In this document: positions 22,948 through 31,244 of the stretch, one piece after another
Layout of the letters: the number at the start of each line of letters is the position of its first letter
Numbering within the stretch: the first letter of the stretch is position 1
Source: Kiritimatiellia bacterium
GTDB lineage: Bacteria > Verrucomicrobiota > Kiritimatiellia > RFP12 > UBA1067
NCBI GenBank assembly: GCA_016284515.1
Contig: JAEEOY010000132.1
Coordinates: forward strand, 1-32,958
Length of the DNA: 32,958 bases
Reading direction: 5' to 3'
Notes under the pieces: model-generated
Database searches by the model: none
What the model was told of the DNA's origin: nothing
What the model saw: only the letters and a program-made list of their open reading frames with translations
Position numbers and translations under genes: made by a program

Positions 22948-24725
22948 TTCTCCTCCTTTCCGCCGTCGTCGGCAATGCGTCCCGCGACGACCGACTCCGC
23001 AGTCTCGTATGTCTCGCGCGATGCGAGCGGAGATGGGAAGAACGGCGAGCCCGCGAGACGGACGACGTAAGTCCTGTCGGGCAGAGGCAGCTTGTCCTTC
23101 TCGATAAGTTCCGTGATGTCCTTCCAGTTGCGTCCGTACGACGTTCCCTTTTCGAAAAGTGTCTCGTGAGGAAGGGGCGCATTTGCCGCGGCATTGTCCG
23201 AAAGCGGCTCGCCCTTGACCGTCGCCTGCTCGCCGGGAGCGAGAGGCGGGACTTTGTAGCGGATGTTGCCGAACCTGGCGGTTCCTCCCGTGACCGGTAC
23301 GCCGAGGAGATTGGCGAAGACGAGATCGCCGTCCTGCGTCGGCTTGACGTCGAGCCTTTCCGACCTGCGCTCCGCGCGCTCGAAGTCGAAGAACGTTGCG
23401 GTAAGCGGCTTTACCCAGTCGCCGGAGAGTCGGCAGCTCTCGCCGAAGGACGCGGTGAACCTTTCGTCTCCGCGTCCGCGCAGACGGAAGGACACGTCTG
23501 GAGGAATCGACATCTCCTCGGTCACATTCCCCGGTGCGAACACGGCGAACTGCCCGCGCGTCACGGCAAGGCGGCTTTCGGGGTCAAGAATCGTGACGGA
23601 CTGAATCCGCACTGTCGGCGTCGTGCCGTATGCGATGAGCGCTATCGCCGCCACGACGAGCGTCAGGGCGAAGGCCGTCCCCGGAAGTGCTGCAAGTATC
23701 AGAAGACGCCTGTTGCGTCTTGCGCACACGAAGACGATCCCCGGCATCACGATGAACGCTACGAGAAGAAGCAGAAAGACGAGAAGACCCACTGGTAGCG
23801 ATTTTCCTACGTTTATCGGAACACATGTGTGGTTCACGGCAAAATGGAAGTCGGAGGTCTTGCCATAGTAGTAACGCCTTGTGCTGAGGTCGCCGATGCG
23901 CCGCCTCTGCGCGGTCTCCGCCGTTGACTGAAGGTTGGACGGAACAGACTTGCCGTCTGCGAATGTGATCACCGCGCCGCCGAGGATCTCGAATGCTCGC
24001 AGCGCCGCTCGCGTCTCTGCGGGGAGTGCGTCCGCGACTTCCTTCGTCATGCAAACGGCGTCGAAGGGCAGGTATGCGCGGAAGTCGCGCGGCCAGTCCG
24101 CCGCGTCTCGGCGCAGCTCGACGGAGTTGAAGTCGTGTTTGAACGCGGGCAGCACGGCGTCGCGGACTATTCCTGCTGAGAGCAGGAGGTTCACGGCGTT
24201 CTCGGTGTGTCCGTATGAGGCATAGTGATAATCCGAGACTCTGCTTGACAGCTGGAGGGACTCGCTTTGGGGTCCGTTGCTGTTTGGGGGCTTCGCCTCA
24301 AACAATGTGATGTCGCTTTCGCCGTAGCCGTAGCCGTCTTCAACTGTGAACACGCCCGGCAGCGTAATGGTGGCGGAAGCTCCCGGGCCGAGGGCGACGG
24401 TTCTTGTGGACAGCGCGGAGTGCGGGGCTTGGACGCTTACTTGTATAGTGCGCGGGAAGGGGAGGGTGTTTCGCAGCGCAATGCGACTGAGCTGCGTGTC
24501 GTGAGTTATTTCCGAGCCGACGACAGTCTCGTCGCGGTATTCGAGCGCGTCTATCCGCGAGCATCTATTCCATGAGGCCGGGCTGAGGACTGCGGTGGAG
24601 CCGCCGATCTCCTTCTCTTCCGTTTTCGGTCCTGGCGTAAGCGGTGGGTTGTTTGCCGGAACCGCCAGCGGGAATGCGGCGAGCGCAGCTGCGAAAATAA
24701 GAACGAATTTTCTGTGTGTTGTCAT
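22944..24725 (-). CDS. Periplasmic/two-TM protein with GATase-like domain, in MoxR-ABC operon
   Basis: A 593-aa protein with a signal peptide (about 1-24), an N-terminal beta-rich region (about 40-160), a GATase-like alpha/beta domain (about 165-300) with YLPFDAVCMTKEVADALP and AFEILGGAVITFADG, two close membrane helices (about 312-332 and 340-366) joined by the basic turn ARRNRR, and a beta-rich periplasmic C-terminal half. Related two-TM proteins with a GATase-like domain occur beside MoxR/DUF58 and ABC genes in Planctomycetes and Verrucomicrobia; this is recollection, not a search. Function unknown; probably the extracytoplasmic arm of the complex. I chose the ATG at 24725; an in-frame TTG at 24734 adds three residues. 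The gap of 45 bases after MoxR holds a small tandem repeat. Confidence 0.8.
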   Translation of the reverse strand: MTTHRKFVLIFAAALAAFPLAVPANNPPLTPGPKTEEKEIGGSTAVLSPASWNRCSRIDALEYRDETVVGSEITHDTQLSRIALRNTLPFPRTIQVSVQAPHSALSTRTVALGPGASATITLPGVFTVEDGYGYGESDITLFEAKPPNSNGPQSESLQLSSRVSDYHYASYGHTENAVNLLLSAGIVRDAVLPAFKHDFNSVELRRDAADWPRDFRAYLPFDAVCMTKEVADALPAETRAALRAFEILGGAVITFADGKSVPSNLQSTAETAQRRRIGDLSTRRYYYGKTSDFHFAVNHTCVPINVGKSLPVGLLVFLLLLVAFIVMPGIVFVCARRNRRLLILAALPGTAFALTLVVAAIALIAYGTTPTVRIQSVTILDPESRLAVTRGQFAVFAPGNVTEEMSIPPDVSFRLRGRGDERFTASFGESCRLSGDWVKPLTATFFDFERAERRSERLDVKPTQDGDLVFANLLGVPVTGGTARFGNIRYKVPPLAPGEQATVKGEPLSDNAAANAPLPHETLFEKGTSYGRNWKDITELIEKDKLPLPDRTYVVRLAGSPFFPSPLASRETYETAESVVAGRIADDGGKEEK

Positions 24726-24739
24726 GGCTTTCAAAACTT

Positions 24740-24762
24740 CTCTGTGCCTTTGTGCCTCTGTG
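24740..24762. repeat. Three tandem 8-bp CTCTGTGC-type units
   Basis: On the plus strand CTCTGTGC, CTTTGTGC, CTCTGTG, period 8, with one substitution. It fills the only sizeable gap inside the MoxR-to-DUF58 part of the operon, between the MoxR stop and the next start. Confidence 0.6.
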
Positions 24763-24770
24763 TTAAACGA

Positions 24771-25736
24771 TTACTCCGCAACAGGAACTGATTCGATGAT
24801 GCCGCGCGCTATGTCGTCCGGTGTGACGCCGTCCAAAGATGCGCGGTAGTCGAGAACGAGACGGTGGTTGAGGACTGGAATCGCGACTGCACGCACGTCG
24901 TCGAATCCGACCGAGGGACGTCCGTCGAGAAGCGCGAAGGCGCGTGCGGATTCCGCAAGCGCGATCGCCGCGCGAGGCGACGCGCCGTACTTGACGCTCT
25001 CGGCTCCGTGCGTCGCGGCGACGAGGCGTCCTATCCACGACGCGACCGCCTCTGGCAACACGACCTTCGCGGCCGTGTCGAACGCGCGTGCGAGCGCGTC
25101 CTTCGAGAGCGTGAACTTGGGGTCGGGCATCTTCCCCTGCGCGCGAGAAGAGATGATTGCAGTCAGCGTTGCTGCGTCTGGACTGCCGACGTGGAGCCGG
25201 AAGAGGAACCGGTCGGTCTGCGCCTCGGGGAGCGGATAGGTTCCCTCGAGCTCGATCGGATTCTGGCTCGCGAGGACGAAGAAGGGGTCGGGGAGCGGAC
25301 GCGTCACGCCCATCAGTGTGACGGACCTCTCCTGCATCGTCTCGAGAAGGGCGGACTGCGTCTTCGGCGAGGCGCGGTTGATCTCGTCCGCGAGAAGAAG
25401 GTTGCAGAACACTGGCCCCGGACGAAACGCCATGTCGCGCGAGCCGTCGGCCTTCGTCTCGAGGATGTGCGAGCCGACGATGTCGGACGGCATAAGGTCG
25501 GGGGTGAACTGTATGCGCTTTGCGTCGAGCTCGAGAATCTTCGCAAGCGCCGTCACTAGGGCTGTCTTGCCGAGCCCGGGAAGTCCCTCAAGCAGGATGT
25601 GTCCGCGCGCGAGTATTCCCGCGAGGACGAGCCTGTGGAGCGCGGGGCGTCCGAGAAGCATCGCGTCGAGCGCCGCAAGCGCGCTGTCTAGGTCTGCCTT
25701 CACCGGTGCGATTTCCTCTGGCGTGAGTAGTGTCAT
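24771..25736 (-). CDS. MoxR-family AAA+ ATPase
   Basis: A 321-aa AAA+ ATPase of the MoxR family: Walker A GLPGLGKT (51-58), Walker B LLLADEIN (113-120), the family-typical FTPDLMPSDIVG (77-88) and RPGPVF (105-110), sensor 1 in ASQNPIE, and PEAQTDRF with the arginine finger region. MoxR ATPases are thought to act as chaperones for metal insertion or assembly of von Willebrand-type complexes, usually with DUF58 partners, one of which ends this operon. The ATG overlaps the upstream stop by four bases. Confidence 0.94.
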   Translation of the reverse strand: MTLLTPEEIAPVKADLDSALAALDAMLLGRPALHRLVLAGILARGHILLEGLPGLGKTALVTALAKILELDAKRIQFTPDLMPSDIVGSHILETKADGSRDMAFRPGPVFCNLLLADEINRASPKTQSALLETMQERSVTLMGVTRPLPDPFFVLASQNPIELEGTYPLPEAQTDRFLFRLHVGSPDAATLTAIISSRAQGKMPDPKFTLSKDALARAFDTAAKVVLPEAVASWIGRLVAATHGAESVKYGASPRAAIALAESARAFALLDGRPSVGFDDVRAVAIPVLNHRLVLDYRASLDGVTPDDIARGIIESVPVAE

Positions 25737-26866
25737 TGGCTGTTCCTTTCTGTCTCGAAAAATCTCTTTACCGTGCCGCGGTGGCGCGGCGCGACGGATC
25801 TGTTGACTGAAGTACCGGTGGAGCGTCCGCCGATCTGCGCGGCGCCGCGCTTCGCCGACGCGCCGTGCGCGGTCGGGTCCTCCTCCGAAATCGACTCGCC
25901 GATCTTTCCCTCCTCGGCGTTCTCGCCCGGACGAACCTCCGTCGCGCGGTCGTCAAGGCTCGAGTCACCGAGTTCGGAGGGATTCGTCCACGACATCTCC
26001 GCGTCTCCGCGTCCGCGCTCGGGCGCGCCCGCTCCAGGGCCGTATTCGCATCCCTCGCCCTCGCATGGTTCGCCCGGACGCTCCTCGCCGTTTGGACACG
26101 ATCCGGCGCACGATTCGTCGAGCATCTTCTGGAACTCCTTCGCCGCGTCGCCGTCTATCGCAAGACGCGCGAGAGCATCCGGATTCTGCGCCAGCCGCTT
26201 TACGGTCTCGCTGTTCAGGTCAAGTAGCGAGGCGATCTTTTCGCGCAGACGCTCAGCGGAGTCGAGCGCCGCGCCGGGGTCTGTTGGGTCTGCCGATTCC
26301 TCGATTCTCTTTAGCTCCTCCGCTAGTTCCTCCACGGTCTCTGGTTCGAGCGTCTCCTCCTCGCGCAGGTCTTCGATCTCGTTGCGTATGTCGGCCGTGA
26401 TGTCCGGGAAGACCTTCGGCGCAGGAGACTCCGCGGCGGCGAACCATCCTTTCGGAACCATGAACGCAGCGACAAGAGCGGCGAGGGCCGGGATTAGCGC
26501 GAAGAGGCGCGGACGCAGGGAGACGCTGACCTTTGCTGCGACTGGTTCTGGACGCTTCCACGCGTCCGCGCCCGGCATTCCCTCGACGAGGAGAAGTCCG
26601 CCCGCGTGTGTTGCGTCCTCAGTGAGCGCGGCACATGCGCCGCGCGAGGGGAGGCGTCGCAGGGCCAGGAGCGCGCCAGCGAGGGACGCGATTGGAATTG
26701 CGGCGAGCACGGCCGGCGTCCATCCCGGTGCGTGTAGGGAGAGCGCCCTCAGCGCGAGGACTGCGAACGCGGACGCGGCGCATCCCCACAGCAGACCTGA
26801 GAGGGCGCCTTCGGCTGCGAGCGCGCGAATGAACGCGCGCCGAGTGGGATCCGAATGGACAGACAT
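25733..26866 (-). CDS. Three-TM coiled-coil membrane protein of the MoxR operon
   Basis: A 377-aa protein I do not recognise. Three membrane helices are visible (about 20-44, 48-71 and 119-141), the third followed by a strongly acidic coiled-coil stretch (about 155-225), then a short region with four cysteines (C253, C257, C268, C273) and a Gly/Pro/Glu-rich, probably disordered tail ending in basic residues. Overall build resembles DUF4175-like membrane proteins of MoxR loci, but this is a guess. It starts 31 bases after the kinase stop and overlaps MoxR by four bases. Confidence 0.72.
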   Translation of the reverse strand: MSVHSDPTRRAFIRALAAEGALSGLLWGCAASAFAVLALRALSLHAPGWTPAVLAAIPIASLAGALLALRRLPSRGACAALTEDATHAGGLLLVEGMPGADAWKRPEPVAAKVSVSLRPRLFALIPALAALVAAFMVPKGWFAAAESPAPKVFPDITADIRNEIEDLREEETLEPETVEELAEELKRIEESADPTDPGAALDSAERLREKIASLLDLNSETVKRLAQNPDALARLAIDGDAAKEFQKMLDESCAGSCPNGEERPGEPCEGEGCEYGPGAGAPERGRGDAEMSWTNPSELGDSSLDDRATEVRPGENAEEGKIGESISEEDPTAHGASAKRGAAQIGGRSTGTSVNRSVAPRHRGTVKRFFETERNSQ

Positions 26867-26897
26867 GCGGTCACTCTGCGCACGGCGGGTTGACGAA

Positions 26898-28049
26898 TCA
26901 CCATTCGGCGGGACGGTGGACCTTGAAGCCGGAATTTACCGCCTTGTGCTTCTTTAGGATCTTCTTTCCGCTCCCCGGGTCGATCTGGATCTGCGGCTCG
27001 CGCTTCTTGTGCTTGCGCCCGGTGAACAGGTGCATCACACGCTGCTTGGGCTGCGGGACGGAGGACTTCTCTCCCTGCGCGGGCTTGCCGTCGCTCTTTT
27101 GGTTCGCGGCAGCGACCGGGGCCGGAATGTCCACAACGGCTGAGGCGGGCTTCTGGGTCGGGGGGAGAAGCTCCATGGAGGAGTTCGTGCCCTGGCGCGG
27201 CTTGAAGGCGACTCCCTGCTCGATGGCGAGGCACATCGTGCAGACGTCCTTCCACGACGAGAGCCTGTAGTCGCGGTTCTTGACTAGCATCGCCTCGAGG
27301 AGCTGGCAGAAGCCTTCGGAGAGGTCGGGGCGGTACACGCGCGGATCCGGCGCCTGGAACAGCTCGCTGCAGTGGGCGCGCATCATGTCCTCGGAAGTCA
27401 TCCCGGGGAACAGCATGCGTCCAGTCGCGAGGTGGTAGAGCGACGCGGCGAGCGAGTAGATGTCGACGCGGCAGTCGGGCTCGACGTCTCCGTAGACCTG
27501 CTCGGGCGAGATGTACGCCGGAGTGCCCATGACGTGCTCGGGAATGTCGCGCATTCCGTCCTTGATGTACTGGAACGTATGGCAGAGCCCGAGGTCCGTG
27601 AGCTTGACGACTCCGTCCGTGTTGATCATGATGTTGTCGGGCTTGATGTCGCAGTGAACAACGCCGAAGTCGTTCCACGCGTAGTCAAGCGCGACGGCGA
27701 TCGACTCGCATATGAGCAGGCAGTCCGCCTCGCAGAGGTGCTGCTTGCGGTCGAGGAGGGCGCTGAAGTTGTAGCCGTCGACGTACTCCATGGTGTAGTA
27801 CCAGTAGCCGTCGTGGCAGTTGAGCTCGTAGCTCCTCACGATGCCGATGTGGTGGATGTCGCTCATCGTGCGCGCCTCGGCGCGGAAGAGCTCGATGTCC
27901 TCCTCGTTCGCCGTGAGGTCGCGGTTCATGATCTTGACGGCGACGATCTCGTCGCGCCTTGTGTCATGGGCTTTCCAGACTGAGGACATGCCGCCCTCGC
28001 CGAGCTTGCCTATGAATTCAAGAAATGGTAGCGGTGGAGGCGTGTTCAC
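26898..28049 (-). CDS. Ser/Thr protein kinase, PknB-like, soluble
   Basis: A 383-aa eukaryotic-type kinase. Gly-rich loop GKLGEGGMSSV (14-24), VAVK lysine K39, catalytic loop VHCDIKPDN (131-139) with D134, metal-binding DLG (152-154), and GTPAYISPEQ activation-segment end (175-184). The catalytic Arg of HRD is Cys, so it is a non-RD kinase. The region after about 285 has no membrane helix; it is Pro/Gln/Lys-rich and ends in a basic tail. I chose the GTG at 28049 (AAAGGA five bases upstream, GTGA overlap with the previous gene); the frame is open further upstream. Confidence 0.92.
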   Translation of the reverse strand: MNTPPPLPFLEFIGKLGEGGMSSVWKAHDTRRDEIVAVKIMNRDLTANEEDIELFRAEARTMSDIHHIGIVRSYELNCHDGYWYYTMEYVDGYNFSALLDRKQHLCEADCLLICESIAVALDYAWNDFGVVHCDIKPDNIMINTDGVVKLTDLGLCHTFQYIKDGMRDIPEHVMGTPAYISPEQVYGDVEPDCRVDIYSLAASLYHLATGRMLFPGMTSEDMMRAHCSELFQAPDPRVYRPDLSEGFCQLLEAMLVKNRDYRLSSWKDVCTMCLAIEQGVAFKPRQGTNSSMELLPPTQKPASAVVDIPAPVAAANQKSDGKPAQGEKSSVPQPKQRVMHLFTGRKHKKREPQIQIDPGSGKKILKKHKAVNSGFKVHRPAEW

Positions 28050-28849
28050 AGCGATCCTTTCGTCTTGATTCCGAGTCCGCTGCACTTGGAGCAGGGATGT
28101 GCGCGGCGTCCGCCGCAGTCTGGGCACGGGAGGAACTTCGCTCCGCCGCAGACGGGGCAGGGCGATACGTTCACCTTCGTTTCCTTACGGGTGGTGCGGC
28201 GCGAGCCGCCGCTGGAGCGGAAGCCGCCCGACGAGCGGATTCCGCTGGATGAAGAGCCTGACTTCGAGACGGACGATTCGGTCGTCGTCTTCACGACCTG
28301 CCATCCGCCCTTGCAGTCGGTGTTGGTGCAGCGCACCGTTCCGCTGCCGTGGCACTTGGTGCACGCCTCTACGCCGGTCCAGTTGCATTTCTTGCACGGA
28401 TGCCCGAACGCCTCCTCGACGAGCTTGCGTTGCTCCTTGCTCAGCTCCTTGTACGTCGCGTTGGGAACGAACGCCTCGCCGACGGCGATTTCGCCCTTGC
28501 CCTGGTGCTCCGCGGCGAACTCCGCGCGGTCTGCGGCAACTTGGCGCGAAAGCTCGGCGGGGTTCATATACGCCTGCAGCTTGCCTTTGCCGTCGCAGAG
28601 CGGACACTGCTTCTTCACTTTGCGGGCCGGGCCGATGCGGCCCTTGGCCTGTCCGTAGTCCGGCTCCTCCAGAACGAGGTTTCCCTTTCCTTCGCATCCA
28701 GGGCACTGGTCTCGCACTACGAGGTCCGGAAGCTCGGGCTTCACGCTCGTCCCCTCAGGAGGCGGCGATATGACGAAGTTGGCGACCTGGTTCCTCGCTT
28801 CGAAGAACTGCAGGAACGACACGGCAAGGACTGCTGCTAGAATGCTCAT
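28046..28849 (-). CDS. Multi-zinc-knuckle protein with DnaJ-type CxxCxGxG repeats
   Basis: A 267-aa protein with a short hydrophobic N-terminus (about 1-16, possibly an anchor) and repeated cysteine knuckles: CPGCEGKG (49-56), CPLCDGKG (82-89), CKKCNWTG (152-159), CTKCHGSG (163-170), CTNTDC (174-179), CPVCGG (231-236), CPDCGG (242-247) and CSKCSGLG (253-260). These match the zinc-binding modules of DnaJ, but no J domain is present. A Ser/Gly-rich linker (about 191-220) separates two clusters. Function unknown; probably a protein-interaction or chaperone-like adaptor for the kinase encoded next. Its ATG (28849) overlaps the response-regulator stop, with GGGGGA upstream. Confidence 0.85.
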   Translation of the reverse strand: MSILAAVLAVSFLQFFEARNQVANFVISPPPEGTSVKPELPDLVVRDQCPGCEGKGNLVLEEPDYGQAKGRIGPARKVKKQCPLCDGKGKLQAYMNPAELSRQVAADRAEFAAEHQGKGEIAVGEAFVPNATYKELSKEQRKLVEEAFGHPCKKCNWTGVEACTKCHGSGTVRCTNTDCKGGWQVVKTTTESSVSKSGSSSSGIRSSGGFRSSGGSRRTTRKETKVNVSPCPVCGGAKFLPCPDCGGRRAHPCSKCSGLGIKTKGSL

Positions 28850-30192
28850 TTCATCCCCCATTCATTGAGTTTTCTGTGAAGTGTTCTGCGTGAAATCCCA
28901 AGGGTCTCGGCGGCCTTTGTCTTGTTCCCGCCGCTTGCCTCGAGAACCGAAAGTATCTTCGCCTTCTCCGTCTCCTCGAGCGTGCGGGCTGTGGAGGCCG
29001 CCGCAGGCGAGGCAGGCGGCTCAAGGATCTCGGGGGGAACGTCGGCGCGCGTGAGCTTTCCGCCGGACGACAGGACGCACATCTTCTCCACGACGTTCCT
29101 CAGCTGGCGGACGTTGCCGGGCCACGGATATTCTTCCAGCGCCTTTACCGCGTCGGCGTCGATTCCGGTAACTTCGCTTCCGTTCTTTTCCGCAAACTCC
29201 TTCATGAACCTGTCGACGAGAAGGGGAATGTCCTCCTTGTGGTCCTTCAGCGCCGGAGTCTTGAGGTCGATTACGTTGAGCCGGTAGAAGAGGTCCTCCC
29301 TGAACGACCCCTCGGCGACCATCTTCGCGAGATTGCGGTTGGTAGCCGCGACGAGGCGGAAGTCCACCGGACGCTCCACGGCGTCTCCGAGGCGGCGCAC
29401 CTTGCGCGACTCGAGAGTGCGCAGAAGGGCGATCTGCGTCGCCATGTCGATTTCGCCGATCTCGTCGAGGAAGAGCGTTCCGCCGTTCGCAGCCTCGAAG
29501 CATCCGGCCTTGCCTTCCCTCAGCGCGCCGGTGAATGTTCCGGCGACATAGCCGAACAGCTCGGACTTCAGCAGCTCGCCTTCGAAGGCGGAGCACTCCA
29601 GCGCGATGAATGGACCAGCCGCTCGCTTTGAAAGATTGTGAATCGCCCGCGCGGCGAGCTCCTTGCCGGATCCGCTCGGACCCTCGATCAGCACCGTCGC
29701 GTTCGTCGGCGCGACCTTGCGGATCATCTCGTAGACCTTCTGCATCGCGGGCGAGGAGCCCGTGAAGCTCTCGAGCTCGCCCTTGAAATCTGCGCCAGAC
29801 GGGGCTGCGGCCGGAGCCGGTCCGGCGGACTTGATCGCGTTCGCCACGCGCTGCTCGAGCTGGGCGAGGTCCGTGATCGGCTTCGTCATGAAGTCGTCCG
29901 CCCCGTCCTTCATCGCCTCCACGGCGAGATCGACGGTTCCGTATGCGGTGAGCAGCATGCACGCAAGCGACGGATTGACCTTCTTCGCCTTCTTCACGAG
30001 CTCAACTCCGCTTTCGCCCGGCATGCGCACGTCGGATATCAGCAGCGCGAGCTCGGGCGTCGCCTCGATGACGGCGAGAGCCTGCTCTGCGTCCGGCGCC
30101 GTCATGCAGTCGTACGTCGCGCCCAGGGCGCGCGCCATGACGTCGCGCGTCGGCTTCTCGTCGTCGACTATGAGTATCTTGCGCTTCGTCAT
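28846..30192 (-). CDS. NtrC-family sigma-54-dependent response regulator
   Basis: A 448-aa activator. Receiver domain 1-120 with acid pair D10-D11, phospho-acceptor D54 (ISDVRMP) and K104; AAA+ domain about 140-370 with Walker A GPSGSGKE (171-178), the sigma-54-contact loop GTFTGA (218-223), Walker B LFLDE (240-244) and arginine finger segment REDLFYRLN; Fis-type helix-turn-helix at the end (NKTKAAETLGISRRTLHRKL). The loop is normally GAFTGA; the second residue is Thr here. It is expected to be phosphorylated by the histidine kinase encoded just upstream and to drive sigma-54 promoters; no -24/-12 site was evident by eye in this window's intergenic regions. Confidence 0.95.
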   Translation of the reverse strand: MTKRKILIVDDEKPTRDVMARALGATYDCMTAPDAEQALAVIEATPELALLISDVRMPGESGVELVKKAKKVNPSLACMLLTAYGTVDLAVEAMKDGADDFMTKPITDLAQLEQRVANAIKSAGPAPAAAPSGADFKGELESFTGSSPAMQKVYEMIRKVAPTNATVLIEGPSGSGKELAARAIHNLSKRAAGPFIALECSAFEGELLKSELFGYVAGTFTGALREGKAGCFEAANGGTLFLDEIGEIDMATQIALLRTLESRKVRRLGDAVERPVDFRLVAATNRNLAKMVAEGSFREDLFYRLNVIDLKTPALKDHKEDIPLLVDRFMKEFAEKNGSEVTGIDADAVKALEEYPWPGNVRQLRNVVEKMCVLSSGGKLTRADVPPEILEPPASPAAASTARTLEETEKAKILSVLEASGGNKTKAAETLGISRRTLHRKLNEWGMK

Positions 30193-31244
30193 TTTAAGGT
30201 CCTTATTCTCCGCTCCAGTCGCGGAATCCTCACCGTGAACGTCGTTCCCTCGCCGGGAGCGGACTCCGCGGCGATAGTGCCGCCGTGCGCGCGCACGATG
30301 CGGTCCGTCACCATAAGCCCCAGCCCCGTTCCCTTCGCCTTCGTCGTCCGATATGGTTCGAAGAGGTGGGCGAGCTGTTCGGAATTCATTCCGGCGCCGT
30401 TGTCGCAGAACGCCACAGTAACGTCGTCGTCGTCCGAACCAATCGCGATCTCGATGCGTCCGCCGTCCTTCATCGCCTCGAGCGCGTTCTTGAGGAGGTT
30501 GAAGTAGACCTGCTCCATCTGGTCCGGATCGAGCGCCACGGCCGGAAGGGCGGAAGGCATGTCGAGCGTGACCGTGATGCGGCGCTCCTCGAACTGGTGC
30601 TTAAGCGTCGCGAGGCAGGATTTAAGCGGATCCGCCACCGAGCCCGGCCTCAGGTTCGGCTTCTGCGGCCTCAGGGCCTGCAGAAAGCCGCGGATGATTC
30701 CGTCCAGCCTCGCCACCTGGGCAAGGCATTCCGCTATCGACGGATCGTCCTTGTAGGAGCGCTGGAGGAGCTGGAGGTTCAGCGAAAGGGCGTTCAGCGG
30801 ATTGCCGATCTCGTGCGCAACGCCGGCCGCTAGGTCCATTACGGCGCGCGACGCGCCCGCGCGAAGCTCCTCCTCGGTGCGGGCCTTCTCCGCCGTGATG
30901 TCGCGGACGTAGACAATCGTCTCGTCCTCGAAGGGGATGGTCTGGATTTCAAGTGACCGCTTTTCTGGATACGTCACCGTGATTTCGCGCTTCGACGACT
31001 TGCCGAGCGGAAGCCCGAGAGTCGGCAGCATCTCCTCCGGCGCAAGCCCAAGAAGTTCACGCGCCGCCGGATTGCTCTGCACGACCTGTCCGTCCTGGTC
31101 GATTCTTATGAGTCCCTCCTTGAGCGCGCTGAATAGAGTTTCGGAGCGTTCGAGCGCATCGGCAACATGTCCGAACTGCTCCCTGAGCCGTTCGGCGTCC
31201 ATCTTGCCGATGTGCTTTCGCACGCCTTTGAAGAACTCCTTCAT
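30189..31244 (-). CDS. PAS-domain sensor histidine kinase, soluble (NtrB-like)
   Basis: A 351-aa kinase with no membrane helix: an N-terminal helical part (1-35), PAS domain (about 36-120, ALKEGLIRIDQDGQVVQSNPAARELLG), dimerisation/phosphoacceptor helix with H144 in AAGVAHEIGNPLNAL, and ATPase domain with N-box NLLKNALEAM, G1 DNGAGM, F-box LFEPYRTTK and G2 GTGLGL. The pairing with the NtrC-type regulator (ATGA overlap) is the NtrB/NtrC arrangement, so it should sense a cytoplasmic signal. ATG at 31244 has AGGAGG just upstream and overlaps the ligase stop (ATGA). Confidence 0.94.
   Translation of the reverse strand: MKEFFKGVRKHIGKMDAERLREQFGHVADALERSETLFSALKEGLIRIDQDGQVVQSNPAARELLGLAPEEMLPTLGLPLGKSSKREITVTYPEKRSLEIQTIPFEDETIVYVRDITAEKARTEEELRAGASRAVMDLAAGVAHEIGNPLNALSLNLQLLQRSYKDDPSIAECLAQVARLDGIIRGFLQALRPQKPNLRPGSVADPLKSCLATLKHQFEERRITVTLDMPSALPAVALDPDQMEQVYFNLLKNALEAMKDGGRIEIAIGSDDDDVTVAFCDNGAGMNSEQLAHLFEPYRTTKAKGTGLGLMVTDRIVRAHGGTIAAESAPGEGTTFTVRIPRLERRIRTLK

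Noticed and set aside
28340-28370. TGGCAC...TGCAC resembling a sigma-54 promoter
   Set aside because: Inside the zinc-knuckle coding sequence and with wrong spacing between the -24 and -12 elements.
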